DNA of 23,834 nucleotides from a virus. Each line of letters begins with the position of its first letter. Position 1 is the first letter of the stretch. A program made the translations under genes and the position numbers. The stretch spans positions 1 to 23,834 of IMG/VR virus record IMGVR_UViG_3300010354_000659. One strand, written 5' to 3'. The notes under the pieces were generated by a model. The model was not told the origin of the DNA. It saw nothing but the letters and a program-made list of their open reading frames with translations, and ran no database searches. Below are positions 1 to 8,594 of this stretch, piece after piece.

Positions 1-72
1 CGAACTAGACGCCGACGAACTACTTCGCGACGAGGACGAACTAGACGCCGACGAACTGCTTCGCGACGAGGA
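1..72. repeat. 36-nt direct repeat, two copies, in Ser-rich coding sequence
   Basis: Positions 1-36 and 37-72 match except for one base (tactt versus tgctt). The period is 12 codons, and on the minus strand each copy encodes a Ser/Ala/Ser/Arg block. The array probably continues left of the window. Confidence 0.8.
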
Positions 73-213
73 CGAGGACGAGGACGAGGACGAAGAACTA
101 CTTCTCGATGATTTTGAACTAGAGGATGATGGGCTGGACGACGACTTCGGCGACCCCGCGCTGCTCGAAAGCGCGCCAAACATTTCTTGGGGGATTTCGT
201 GGTCTGCGGACAT
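1..213 (-). CDS. Ser-rich phage tail-region protein, N-terminal part (runs off the left edge)
   Basis: An ATG at 213-211 opens a frame that stays open to the window edge (71 codons). It begins MSADHEIPQEMFGAL and then becomes almost pure serine with occasional Ala, Arg, Lys and Pro. The ATG overlaps the TGA of the upstream gene as ATGA, so translation is probably coupled. A 36-nt direct repeat (1-36, 37-72) encodes a 12-residue Ser/Ala/Arg block. Most of the protein lies outside the window, so no function can be given. The position after the tape measure and beside another Ser-rich protein suggests a distal tail or fibre component, with the Ser tract acting as a flexible linker. The codons mix TCG, TCC, AGC and AGT, as expected of a real serine tract. 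This frame is easily overlooked because it has no stop inside the window. Confidence 0.6.
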   Translation of the reverse strand, partial: MSADHEIPQEMFGALSSSAGSPKSSSSPSSSSSKSSRSSSSSSSSSSSSSRSSSSASSSSSSRSSSSASSS

Positions 214-1325
214 CACTCTGCCGGGTATGCGCTATTGATGAAACGCTCGTTTGCCACAAACTGCCTTCGCGTTCGCGACGGGAACCGAAGGCCGGCGAAC
301 CCTCGCCTTGTCCCTGTTACCCGTATCACGAGATGCAAGGTGTTTTTGGGCCTCTTTTTGTCAAACTGAATTACGACGGCGTCGCCCTCGACCGACGCGC
401 CAACTAGCACTGGCTTGTCCGGTACACAGCCGCAAACACGAATAGAGCCTTTCTCGCAGACCTCAACAAACCTGGGATCAATCGGAATGCAGCAATACTC
501 TTGTGAGACCGTTGCTTCGATAATGTCATCAAATCTTACCTCTGGCGACTCTTCAACGAATAGCGCTGTATAGCCCCCAGGAGTCCACGACGCGGGTACG
601 ATCGCCGTGCTTTTTTCGCTCTCGCTTGTCGGCGCAGACCCAGACCCTGAGCCAGACCCGGAACCGGGCGGAGAACCTGACTCAGACGCTGACTCAGACG
701 CTGACTCAGACGCTGACTCAGACGCTGACTCAGACGCTGACTCAGACGCTGACTCAGACGCTGACTCAGACGCTGACTCAGACGCTGACTCAGACGAAGA
801 CCGCTTTGACGAAGGCGATGATTCGCTTGAAAAAGAAGAGGGCGAGGACGAGGACGAAGAGCAGTCGCAGTCAACGACACGCAGAATTCGCCAAAACGAC
901 TTGCTACCGTCTTCTTTCGCCTCACTTTGTCGCTCAAGGATTGCCTCCACGACCGTGCCAGCAGGCACGTCATCGTCGATATCCTCTGACCCTACGGCGA
1001 GGTTGTACGCGCGCGCGACGAACGAGACGTCGAACAGTTCGGCGTCCGTGATGCCGCTGCCTTCTGGGGCCGGCGGAACCGCTTGGAACTGAAGTCCGCA
1101 GGAGTCGCTGCGAACGATCGCGACCTCGTTTCCGGCGGCGCTTTGGCACGACGGAAGCGGCTCCTGCAAAGCGAAGAATCGCGGGCGCCTCTGCGCGGCC
1201 ACGTTCTCCTCCAGAACCGCAGGCGTGCTGCGGAACCCTGACCGCACGACGCCGCCCTCCACCGTCTCGATGGCGCGGCGAGTTCGAGCGAGCAGGTCTG
1301 GTCCGAGGAGGAAGCCTTCGGCCAT
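213..1325 (-). CDS. Phage tail-region structural protein with central Ser-Glu-Ser-Ala repeat linker
   Basis: This 370-residue protein has two ordinary-looking ends joined by a low-complexity linker. Residues 1 to about 150 begin MAEGFLLGPDLLARTRRAIE. Residues about 152-250 are Ser-rich: a poly-Ser/Pro stretch after CDC, about ten SESA tetrapeptides, then a GSGSGS tract. The C-terminal part is Cys-containing (YCCIPIDPRF, VCGCVPDKP) and beta-rich. The ATG at 1325 lies 12 nt after the preceding gene's stop, and its ribosome site is weak. The stop forms ATGA with the next Ser-rich gene. I do not recognise a named family. Location downstream of the tape measure and the linker design suggest a distal-tail or virion-surface protein. 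The Cys pairs could bind metal or be structural. Confidence 0.75.
   Translation of the reverse strand: MAEGFLLGPDLLARTRRAIETVEGGVVRSGFRSTPAVLEENVAAQRRPRFFALQEPLPSCQSAAGNEVAIVRSDSCGLQFQAVPPAPEGSGITDAELFDVSFVARAYNLAVGSEDIDDDVPAGTVVEAILERQSEAKEDGSKSFWRILRVVDCDCSSSSSSPSSFSSESSPSSKRSSSESASESASESASESASESASESASESASESASESASESGSPPGSGSGSGSGSAPTSESEKSTAIVPASWTPGGYTALFVEESPEVRFDDIIEATVSQEYCCIPIDPRFVEVCEKGSIRVCGCVPDKPVLVGASVEGDAVVIQFDKKRPKNTLHLVIRVTGTRRGFAGLRFPSRTRRQFVANERFINSAYPAE
679..798. repeat. 12-bp tandem repeat (gactcagacgct), about ten copies
   Basis: Nine perfect head-to-tail copies of gactcagacgct run from 679 to 786, followed by a tenth altered at its last two bases (787-798). On the minus strand each copy encodes one Ser-Ala-Ser-Glu unit. 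The identity at DNA level, including third positions, points to recent expansion by slippage. Copy number is therefore likely to vary between relatives. Confidence 0.95.
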
Positions 1326-1337
1326 AGCGGTGGTCCG

Positions 1338-2465
1338 TCAGAACAGCCGAGGCGGGAAATTCGCTTTGAAGTCGAGTTCTTCCTGAACGCGATAGCGATG
1401 CACAAGCGGCAGCAATGACGGACTCCGCGCCGTGCCGTCGTTATTGAGCGGTATCGGCATTGCGGACGGGCGCTGAAGTTGTCCGTTGTTTTCGATGTCC
1501 GTGAAGTTTACGCAGGCCCGCATTTTGCGACCTGCGTCCACGCCGTCCGGTAGCGATATAGGCGTCGTGGCTCCTAGTACGATTTTGCCATTTTGCGATT
1601 TGAGCGGCTGCCCGAAGTCGTTTTTGTTGCCACCTGTCGTTTCGGAGCCGTTGGGTTGCGTCGGTGCGTGTGCGATTACATTGAGACCTGTCTGAGGAAC
1701 AAGTACATCCCATCCTATTGTTCCCGTGAATGGAGTGCCGTCTATCCTGAAATCCTTCACGGCATTGGGCCTGTAAGAAAACTCAAATGTGTTGTCGAAG
1801 CCGCTCCACCTCGCGCCTCCGTAGGACTCAACCGTCGGAGACGACTGCGCCCCTCTGAACATGACAGTGTGCCTGTCACATCTTCCGAGCGCCATAAAGG
1901 TCACTGGCGCGTCGTTGATCTTTCCCGCATGAACCTGAAACCCTGACACATCGATGACGTCGAAGAACTTGTACGTGACGTTCGTGATCGGAACCAATTT
2001 TGAGATGCCTTCGTATAAGTCTTTCGCCGAGTTCACCGGAGGCTGAGTTTTCCCACTGTCGGCCCCTGACATCACATACCACGAGTACAACGGTGCCTCG
2101 TAGAGCGACGTCGATATGGAGTACGACGGAGGCCGGACATCAGGCGTGAACGAATTGGCATCTGAGCCGCCACCGCCGCCACCGCCGCCACCGTCGTCCG
2201 TCGGTGTCGTTCGATAATTGAACGTCGCCTGAACGACCATTCGTGAGTCGCCCTCGTACTGAGCGTTCACGGATGCGCAGTAGAGGCCCAACTCGCTTGG
2301 GTGCTGATCTCCGATGTTGATTCCGCACAGCGAGAAGAGATTGACATACTCGCCGGCGGACGCCTTTAGAATCCTAAAGACGCGGGTGGTGCTGGCGGCT
2401 ACCGCACCAGCCTCGTTTGAAAACTGGTACTGAACGCCGGCGTTGATTTCTGCAACACGAGCCAT
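1338..2465 (-). CDS. Distal tail / minor structural protein with poly-Gly linker
   Basis: I choose the ATG at 2465 (375 residues, MARVAEINAGVQY) over the GTG at 2474. AAGGGTG sits six bases before the ATG but would abut the GTG. Residues 1 to about 95 form an N-terminal domain. A run of nine glycines follows (residues about 97-105; DNA 2168-2194), then a larger C-terminal domain of roughly 270 residues. There are no signal peptide, membrane segments or enzymatic motifs. The order (tape measure, small protein, this gene, Ser-rich proteins) fits a distal tail or baseplate component. The Gly linker suggests two independently folding units, the first for attachment and the second perhaps exposed. 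The family is not recognised. Confidence 0.7.
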   Translation of the reverse strand: MARVAEINAGVQYQFSNEAGAVAASTTRVFRILKASAGEYVNLFSLCGINIGDQHPSELGLYCASVNAQYEGDSRMVVQATFNYRTTPTDDGGGGGGGGGSDANSFTPDVRPPSYSISTSLYEAPLYSWYVMSGADSGKTQPPVNSAKDLYEGISKLVPITNVTYKFFDVIDVSGFQVHAGKINDAPVTFMALGRCDRHTVMFRGAQSSPTVESYGGARWSGFDNTFEFSYRPNAVKDFRIDGTPFTGTIGWDVLVPQTGLNVIAHAPTQPNGSETTGGNKNDFGQPLKSQNGKIVLGATTPISLPDGVDAGRKMRACVNFTDIENNGQLQRPSAMPIPLNNDGTARSPSLLPLVHRYRVQEELDFKANFPPRLF

Positions 2466-2470
2466 GTTTG

Positions 2471-2839
2471 TCACCCTTCAGCGATGTCAACGCGGAGCCT
2501 AGTGCCGGCCACGCCCTTGGCCTGATATTCGGTCCCGAACGAAAGCCGCACGAGCGCCGGCTCGCTGCCTCGAAGCGTCGTGAACCCCACGAACGAGCCG
2601 CCGGCCTCAATACCGATCTGGACCGTCGCTGCAGACGACGTGGACAAGTTTCTGAGAAACGCCATGCCGACGCTCGACAGGTTCGCAGTCGAGATGGCCG
2701 TGGCGTTTGTCGTCAGGTCGTAGACGAGGCTGGAGTATCCGGCCTTCGACTGCGTCGCCGTTACCTGACTGACCTGCACCTGATTCAAGAAATTGTCTCT
2801 GTCGACCTTGAGCGACATGGAGTACGTGATGTCTGACAT
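2471..2839 (-). CDS. Small beta-rich phage structural protein
   Basis: This 122-residue protein starts at ATG 2839 with a good ribosome site (AAGGAGA, seven bases upstream). It has a pattern seen in many small phage structural proteins: an N-terminal helix-like part, then VGMAFLRNLSTSSAATVQIGI and a Gly-rich beta stretch ending VAGTRLRVDIAEG. A similar core occurs in the proteins at 10899-11387 and, less clearly, 10437-10895, with a hydrophobic strand, an Asn-containing turn and an xxIxxG strand. A beta-sandwich fold is likely. It lies between tape measure and distal tail genes, so a tail-tip role is plausible, but function is unproven. Confidence 0.7.
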   Translation of the reverse strand: MSDITYSMSLKVDRDNFLNQVQVSQVTATQSKAGYSSLVYDLTTNATAISTANLSSVGMAFLRNLSTSSAATVQIGIEAGGSFVGFTTLRGSEPALVRLSFGTEYQAKGVAGTRLRVDIAEG

Positions 2840-2851
2840 ATGGATGTCTCC

Positions 2852-5800
2852 TTACGGCGCGATGAGGATTCCCTGCTCTCTTGCGATCCTGAGCAATTCC
2901 TCCAGCGCTTGAGTCTGCCGCTGGAGTTCGATGAGGTTGACGTCGCGCGCGGGGTCGTCGCCGCGGAGGAGACGGCTCAGTTCCCGGTTTCCTTCGACAG
3001 TCGTCGCGTCAGACGCCTGGAGTGCTGCCCGTGACGGCCCTTGCAGCACGGCGTTGGCGACCTCTTCGGTGAACTGAGCGCGAAGCGGAGCGACTTGGCG
3101 GATGTTGTCGGCCAACACTCGCTGCTGGGCTTCCCGCTGGCCGGCTTGGTCGATGAGGCCAAGGCCCTGCTCGGCCTGATCCGCGAATGCGAGGCGCACG
3201 GATTCTAGTTGCTGCGCCAACTGCTCTCCTGCTCGCTGGGCCGGCGTCTGAGTCAGTTGCCGCCCTTCCTCAATGCTGGCCGAGACCTGCCGAACGCGCT
3301 CCTCGATATCGCTGATAGCGCCGGCGGCGGCGTCAAACTGGCCGACGAGGTCTTGAATAGCCGCCTGGAGCCGATCCCGCTCGGTCAGCAACGCCTCGCG
3401 CTGAGCAGCGTTGAGTTCGCCGGACGCCAGTTGGGTGTTGATGTCGCGTATACGGGCAAATGGGTCGTTGACGCCAAGCGCTGCTCCGCGATCTCGAACA
3501 CGGTCTTCAAGGCGTCCTCGCTCAATTTGAATGTCGCGCTCGGCCCGTCGCTGGGCATCTCGCTGTCTTTCCAACGCTCTGTCGGCCGACTCCCTGGCTG
3601 CCCTCGTTTGAGGCGTATCAAGACGAATGTTTCTTCGCCGTGCCTCGTTCGCGTCCTGCTGCGCGGACTGCACATTCGCCATCGCGGACTGTGAAGCACG
3701 ATTCAAGCCATCCGAAAAAGCGCTCAGCGCAAGCGTAGCGGCCTCGATGGCGCTCACGTTGGCATTTAGTGCGTCAATTTCTTTGTTGATTTCTTGTCTG
3801 CGAGCGTCGGTCGTTCTCTGGTCGTTGTTTTCTGAAACGAGCGCTGCGCGGCGTGCCTGCAGAATGCGCAAGTCCCTGGCAAGTCTTCCCGAAGGCGCGC
3901 CGGCGTCCTGCAAATTGGAAGTTGCTCTCGCCGCTATGGCATCAAATGCTCTTTGTGGATCGACTGCTAGTTCTGCGCGCATTTCCGCGGCGCGTTCCTC
4001 AAGACGCGCGGCGTTTGCCTGTACCACGGCAACGCGGTTCCTTGCGTCTCGCTCGCGAGCCTGCGCGCCCTCGATTGCCGCGTCTCGCGCGGCTCGCTCG
4101 TCTTCCGTGCCCTGCGGAAGAGCAATCGCGTCCTTCAATTGCTGCCCTGCCGCCCGGAAGTCCGCTTCGGCCTGCGAGATTGCGCGGCTTACCTTCAGGA
4201 GTTCTCCAGAGAAAAGAACTGCATTGGGCACTCCCTGACGGATTGCCTCTTCCACGGCAGACTGCGACTGCTCTATCGCGAGGCCGAATGCTCGCACCTG
4301 TTCGACAACCTTGATTTGCGCCTCATTTTCTTCGCGCAGTCTGTCTCTCTGAAGCGACGCCAAGTCAGCGGCCAGTTGCTGCGCCTCGGCATCTAGAGAC
4401 AGCCTTTCTTGCGGACCGGCCCGTCTGCTGCGTGCCGTCACGTCATCGAGCCTTCTCCTGACGGCAGCCTCCGCCTCCGCTACGTTCGCGAACTCCGGCT
4501 GCTGCTCGAGGAATCTCCTTCTCGCGTTTTGCCCGACTGCGGCCGCGGCGGCTGCGTCTGGTTCCGTTACGGTGAAGTCAAGGAGTTGAGTGCGAGCCTG
4601 CTCGCCGACGCCGCCGGCGATACGCCGACGCACAGACCCCAAGTCAGCCTGTGGCGCAGCGAACGCCGCAGCGGCGGCGGCTCGCTCGCGTGCCAGCGAC
4701 TGCTCCAACTCTCTGCGCAAAATAACAGAGCGACCGACATTTGTAGTTTTTTCGAGTTCGCGGGACCTCGCAGCCTGAATCTCGCGCTCTCGGACGACGG
4801 CTGGGTCTAGCGACGACACCTGCTCCTCGAGCAGTTTCTTTTGGTCATCTCGCAGCGCCTGTATTTGCCTCCTGAATTCCTCAGCGCTGCGGGCGCCTCC
4901 AGTGAACGCGCTCAGGGTTAGGGATTGGCCGAGGTTCCTGAACGAGTCAGCAAGTCTGTCAGCAAGCGTTTTTTGGCGTTGAAGCGAGTCCGTGAGCGCT
5001 TTTGCCTTGTCGCTGGCTTCAACGCCGGCCGTGGCATACCTATACAGGCCGATTGCCACCTGACCGGCCAGGACCGCTCCGACGCCGATTGCGAGGCCCT
5101 TTGTCGCCGTAAGCCATGGAATGACGCCTGACTGCCCCAGTGTCAGGCCGAGTTGCGATATGTTGTTCCCTATAGCGCGAAGTTTGTACTCGAGCGGCCC
5201 GGTAGACGAGATTAGATCGTCGACCGCAAAGAGGCTTTGCTGAATGGCGAGGTTGAAGTTGTTGAATCCGGCAGCCCCAAAGGAGCCTGTGCTTTTTGCC
5301 AAGCGGTCGGCGGCGGCCTGAACCTGTTTTTCGTCAAAGATGCCTCCGCTTGAGGCCGCGACAAGCGTCAGCAACTCTCGGGTAATGCCCTTCACTTGCT
5401 GTGTGTTTTCGGCCAGCAACCTCGATCGCTCTTGTGTTGTCAGGTTGATGTCGTCGTCAATTTCCGACTTTCTTTGAGTCAACTTCAGGATGTCCCGCTC
5501 AGCCTGTGCGACGGCCTGCGCGACCTCGACTCGCCCCTGAATGTTGTCTTCTGAGAACTGCCCAGTGAACTGACGCGCCGTAACAATGTCGGTCGCTGCT
5601 CTGGCGAGCGCTGGGTCGAGTTTTTCAGCAGAGCCGCCGGATGCTCGAAGAAAAAGGTCAAATTGCTTTTGTGCTGCCGAGGCCCTTCTGACCTTTGACT
5701 CAAACTCGTCTAGGCTCGCTCCGAGTCGCTCGAGCCCCGACTTGTACTTGTCGAGCGCTCCAGCGGCCACTACGGGGTCTTGTCCGGCTGCCTCAAATGC

Positions 5801-7219
5801 GGCCTGCAGGTCCTGCGACAGAGCCAGCGCTTCTCGGCGTATACTTGCCGCTTTGTTCGTGAACTCATCGCCGAGCGGGATGGAATCTCGAGCAAGACGC
5901 TCCACCCTCGGCACAACATCCGATCGGAAGTCTTCCTGCGCGAGCCCCGCGTTACGCCTCGAGTTGACCAACGCGATGTCGCGTGTGGTCTGCATATTTG
6001 CAAGCGACGGCAGAACGGCGTTAGGCGGCGGTATGTTTCTGGCAGCCTCAATCGACGCGATTGCTTGGCTCGCCGCGCGGTTGATTGCCTCCCTGTTGCG
6101 CTCAGTCTCGGTCGTGAGCCTGTTTTTGATGGAGTCAGCGCTGGACGTGAATAGATTTTCAGAGACCTCGACCGCGGCCAGCGCATTGACGGCCGCCTTT
6201 GCCTTATCGGCCGATGTCGCTGCCCTGTTGAACTGCTCGACAATGCGCCCGACCGCAGCAATCAGCGGGTCGAATTTCGTCGTGCCGATTCCCCGTAGTT
6301 TTTCGGAGAGCGACTCGAGACGCGACGTGAGGTTTTCGGCCTCGTTGCCTGCCTCGGGATCGACGATTCCGGTAATGCGCACTGACCTCAGTTCGGTCTC
6401 GAATCGAGCGATGATTGTGCGCTGTCTCTGAACTAGGGAGTCCAACAGAGACTGAGAAGCCTGAACGGCCTGCCGGCTCCCTGTGCCATTTCCAAGGTCC
6501 AGCAGCGCCCGAGACACGCGAGCAGCCTGTCTTTCGATGAGGTCTGCGTTCTTTTGTGCGTCAATCGACAATTCATTGAACACAGACCCACGAAGCCTTG
6601 CCGGAACCTGCTCTGCTTGGTTTCTCAGGGCCAATGTGCGCTGCAGCGCCTCAAGCGCCTGCGGCTGAACAAAAGACGCGCCTGTGTTGTCGACGTCCAG
6701 GCGACGGGCAGCGTTTCCGATTGCTGCCACGGCGGACTGTTGGCGAGTAAGTCTCGCCAGAGACTCGCGCAGGGCCTCCACGCGGTCGCGCTGTTCGTCG
6801 TATGTCGTAGTGCCGTTGCGGATCGAGTTGTATACATTCTGGAAGTTGCTCTGAAGGACCTCCAGGGCAGGCAGAAGACCGGCCTGCGCTGCAGTTGACA
6901 GGCCCTCGATGCTGTCCTTGACTCTCGTGATTCCGCGGCCGAGGTCTTCGTAGGCACGGAACTGATCGCGGAGGCGGTTTGGGTCCGGAAGGCCAGCGTC
7001 CACTCCGCGTGACTGCAGGTCGCGGATTTCGTCGAGTGTTCTCGTGAAACGCTGAAGCCTTGTCAGCGACTCGTCGAGCGCTCGCGTATTGAGCCTGACC
7101 TCGATATTGCGAGCGCTTTGAGCGAATGACTGAATCTCCCGGCGCGCATCGCCTATACCTCTCGTGAAGTCGGCAACGTTGGCCGTCAGGACAGCGGAGA
7201 TTCTTCCGAGATATGCCAT
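2852..7219 (-). CDS. Tail tape measure protein
   Basis: At 1455 residues this is the longest gene of the block and immediately follows the chaperone pair, the classic tape-measure position. The N-terminus (MAYLGRISAVLTANVADF) resembles tape-measure starts. Most of the protein is long Ala/Glu/Arg/Gln-rich helix with coiled-coil character. A hydrophobic patch at about residues 685-730 (GVIPWLTATKGLAIGVGAVL) is the usual membrane-interacting segment. These proteins set tail length and help DNA pass the host envelope. At roughly 0.15 nm per residue the tail would be about 200 nm, a family-based estimate. No peptidase or lysozyme domain is evident. The ATG at 7219 lies 4 nt after the chaperone stop, with AAGGATGAGG overlapping that stop. 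Confidence 0.95.
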   Translation of the reverse strand: MAYLGRISAVLTANVADFTRGIGDARREIQSFAQSARNIEVRLNTRALDESLTRLQRFTRTLDEIRDLQSRGVDAGLPDPNRLRDQFRAYEDLGRGITRVKDSIEGLSTAAQAGLLPALEVLQSNFQNVYNSIRNGTTTYDEQRDRVEALRESLARLTRQQSAVAAIGNAARRLDVDNTGASFVQPQALEALQRTLALRNQAEQVPARLRGSVFNELSIDAQKNADLIERQAARVSRALLDLGNGTGSRQAVQASQSLLDSLVQRQRTIIARFETELRSVRITGIVDPEAGNEAENLTSRLESLSEKLRGIGTTKFDPLIAAVGRIVEQFNRAATSADKAKAAVNALAAVEVSENLFTSSADSIKNRLTTETERNREAINRAASQAIASIEAARNIPPPNAVLPSLANMQTTRDIALVNSRRNAGLAQEDFRSDVVPRVERLARDSIPLGDEFTNKAASIRREALALSQDLQAAFEAAGQDPVVAAGALDKYKSGLERLGASLDEFESKVRRASAAQKQFDLFLRASGGSAEKLDPALARAATDIVTARQFTGQFSEDNIQGRVEVAQAVAQAERDILKLTQRKSEIDDDINLTTQERSRLLAENTQQVKGITRELLTLVAASSGGIFDEKQVQAAADRLAKSTGSFGAAGFNNFNLAIQQSLFAVDDLISSTGPLEYKLRAIGNNISQLGLTLGQSGVIPWLTATKGLAIGVGAVLAGQVAIGLYRYATAGVEASDKAKALTDSLQRQKTLADRLADSFRNLGQSLTLSAFTGGARSAEEFRRQIQALRDDQKKLLEEQVSSLDPAVVREREIQAARSRELEKTTNVGRSVILRRELEQSLARERAAAAAAFAAPQADLGSVRRRIAGGVGEQARTQLLDFTVTEPDAAAAAAVGQNARRRFLEQQPEFANVAEAEAAVRRRLDDVTARSRRAGPQERLSLDAEAQQLAADLASLQRDRLREENEAQIKVVEQVRAFGLAIEQSQSAVEEAIRQGVPNAVLFSGELLKVSRAISQAEADFRAAGQQLKDAIALPQGTEDERAARDAAIEGAQARERDARNRVAVVQANAARLEERAAEMRAELAVDPQRAFDAIAARATSNLQDAGAPSGRLARDLRILQARRAALVSENNDQRTTDARRQEINKEIDALNANVSAIEAATLALSAFSDGLNRASQSAMANVQSAQQDANEARRRNIRLDTPQTRAARESADRALERQRDAQRRAERDIQIERGRLEDRVRDRGAALGVNDPFARIRDINTQLASGELNAAQREALLTERDRLQAAIQDLVGQFDAAAGAISDIEERVRQVSASIEEGRQLTQTPAQRAGEQLAQQLESVRLAFADQAEQGLGLIDQAGQREAQQRVLADNIRQVAPLRAQFTEEVANAVLQGPSRAALQASDATTVEGNRELSRLLRGDDPARDVNLIELQRQTQALEELLRIAREQGILIAP

Positions 7220-7223
7220 CGCC

Positions 7224-7864
7224 TCATCCTTGTGGCGGCGCCATCAACTTCGCCAATTCGGCCATCATCTGCTCTTGCGTCTGCGGTTTCTTCCTTGCGG
7301 CCGGGATGAACACGTCCTCGTCAGGCACCCGCTTGTAGTTCCCGCTGGCGGCCATGATCGTCCGGCAGATTCGGGCAGTCTGGAGCCAGGAGTTGGGCAG
7401 CGGGTATATCTGGTCAAACGCAGCCCACTCGGAGAGTTCCTCGCTGTCGACGGTGTTGAGCAGTTCCTTGACGCTGCGACCGAGCGCCAGAGCCAGCCTC
7501 ATGTAGAAGAGGCGCTCTGGGCGCTCGGCGAATCGTTTCCCAGCGCCTCCACGGCGGCCGGCGTGAAGGCATTGAACTCCCACGCCTCGTCGAAGAGGCG
7601 ATTGAGCACCTTGCTGGACTTCTTGTTGAGTGCCTCGACCTCGTCGTTCGTGAACATCCGCTCGCCGGAGGCGTCGCAGATCGTGAGCACGAGGAAGCGG
7701 GTGCGGAACGCATCCATCTTCTTCTCGCTGTACGCCTGCTCGAACACGTCGCGGTCGGCGCCGCTGATCACGCGGATGCAGACAGCCCCGCCCCACTCCG
7801 GCACGTCGACTTCCTTGGTCTTGATGTCCTTCGCCTCGAGAATCGCCTTCTTCGACAGAACCAC
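7224..7864 (-). CDS. Tail assembly chaperone long form (G-T fusion by -1 frameshift)
   Basis: Reading starts at GTG 7864, behind AGGAG with a six-base spacer. It proceeds 110 codons in frame 0 to the slippery heptamer GGGAAAC (7541-7535) and slips back one base. It continues RFAERPERLFYMRLALALG to the TGA at 7226-7224, giving about 213 residues. The extension has no good start codon of its own and covers the whole gap to the tape measure, which argues that it is made by frameshifting. In lambda, G and GT chaperone the tape measure, and the T part recruits major tail protein. Gene order here matches exactly. The extension is about 103 residues, helical, and ends TQEQMMAELAKLMAPPQG. Confidence 0.85.
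7499..7864 (-). CDS. Tail assembly chaperone short form (gpG-like)
   Basis: This is the unshifted product, 121 residues, starting at GTG 7864 (MVLSKKAILEAKDIKTKEV) with AGGAG six bases upstream. The body resembles phage tail assembly chaperones: an early beta segment (VDVPEWGGAVCIRVISGADRD), then helices. After the heptamer the zero frame adds only eleven low-complexity residues (DSPSAQSASST) before TGA. Such a short tail is typical of the abundant short form in G/GT systems. It is not part of the finished virion in characterised relatives. Confidence 0.85.
   Translation of the reverse strand: MVLSKKAILEAKDIKTKEVDVPEWGGAVCIRVISGADRDVFEQAYSEKKMDAFRTRFLVLTICDASGERMFTNDEVEALNKKSSKVLNRLFDEAWEFNAFTPAAVEALGNDSPSAQSASST
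7535..7541 (-). other. -1 programmed ribosomal frameshift site GGGAAAC
   Basis: On the minus strand the bases read G GGA AAC in the zero frame, a canonical X XXY YYZ heptamer. It differs from lambda's GGGAAAG only in the last base. Slippage re-pairs the tRNAs on GGG and AAA and enters the frame that stays open to 7224. It sits ten codons before the zero-frame stop. I did not verify a downstream pseudoknot. Confidence 0.85.
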
Positions 7865-7878
7865 GGAAGTCTCCTGAT

Positions 7879-8238
7879 CTAGGGAACGAAGTCAGTCATC
7901 CGAAACTTGAGTTGCCCATTCACAAGTTCACCAGTCCTGGCTGAGACGCTGGCGCTCTCCAGAACCACCCTGCGAGCCACGCTGTAGGCAGTGCTTGTGA
8001 ACGTCAGAACGTCGTTGCGGCCAACCAGCGTCTGAGGGTCCGCCGACAGACCGATGAAATCCACGGTCACTGAGCCGCCGCGGATGTCGCCGGTCGCCGC
8101 CTGAAGCGTGTGCCCCGCTGGGTCGGTCACGCTCGTCATGTCGACGATCTCGGCCACAGGCGTCTCCACCTGCACCGAGGTGACGGTCGCCTGCACGCCG
8201 TAGAACGAGAATGTCGCGTTGTACGGGACACCGGGCAT
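7879..8238 (-). CDS. Tail protein paralogue 3 of 3
   Basis: This 119-residue protein (MPGVPYNATFSFYGVQATVTSVQVETP) is the third and most divergent of three tandem homologues. It shares the N-terminal pattern xGxxxxxxTFxFxGxxxTVTSVQV, a central strand (GSVTVDFIGLSA) and the C-terminal VSARTGELVNGQLKFRM. It lacks the Cys pair of the other two and has a different end. The ATG at 8238 follows the preceding stop by two bases. The TAG is 14 nt before the chaperone start. Position between tail terminator and chaperones is where the major tail tube protein lies, so one or more of the three probably forms or decorates the tail tube. Confidence 0.75.
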   Translation of the reverse strand: MPGVPYNATFSFYGVQATVTSVQVETPVAEIVDMTSVTDPAGHTLQAATGDIRGGSVTVDFIGLSADPQTLVGRNDVLTFTSTAYSVARRVVLESASVSARTGELVNGQLKFRMTDFVP

Positions 8239-8240
8239 TG

Positions 8241-8591
8241 CTACGCCACCCGAAACGACGCGCTGCCTCGCACCAATTCACCGACCGACGCGCTGACCTG
8301 AGACGAAATGCAGGTCGCTTGGCCGGAGAACGAAATGCGACCAGAGATCGACAGTGTCCCGGTCGTGTTGACAGCCGGAATAGTGCCAGCGAGGTACTCG
8401 ATATCGACCGTCGCTCGCTCGTCTTCTGTGCGGTGCGTGCGGTACACAGGCTCAAAGTCATTGACGGCGAGCCCCATGTGGCCGCCGCCGACGAACCTGC
8501 GCTCCTGCCCGTAGTTGACCTGCACGCTCGTAACGGTGAAGTTCGCACCGTTGAACGAGAAGGTCGTCCCGTGAGAAGGTACGCCCGCCAT
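8241..8591 (-). CDS. Tail protein paralogue 2 of 3
   Basis: This 116-residue protein (MAGVPSHGTTFSFNGANFTVTSVQV) is closely similar in plan to the preceding gene's product. Shared features are the TFxFxGxxxTxTSVQVN opening, FVGG, a GTLSISGRISFSG strand pair, a Cys, and the ending SASVGELVRGSASFRVA. Only three bases separate it from the upstream stop. The small beta-rich build is compatible with a tail tube subunit or an immunoglobulin-like tail protein. The copy has diverged at many positions and shows no disruption, so it is presumably functional. Confidence 0.75.
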   Translation of the reverse strand: MAGVPSHGTTFSFNGANFTVTSVQVNYGQERRFVGGGHMGLAVNDFEPVYRTHRTEDERATVDIEYLAGTIPAVNTTGTLSISGRISFSGQATCISSQVSASVGELVRGSASFRVA

Positions 8592-8594
8592 CGC

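Noticed and set aside
1-798. Diversity-generating retroelement variable region in the Ser-rich tail genes
   Set aside because: No reverse transcriptase or template repeat is visible. The repeats are simple slippage-type arrays.
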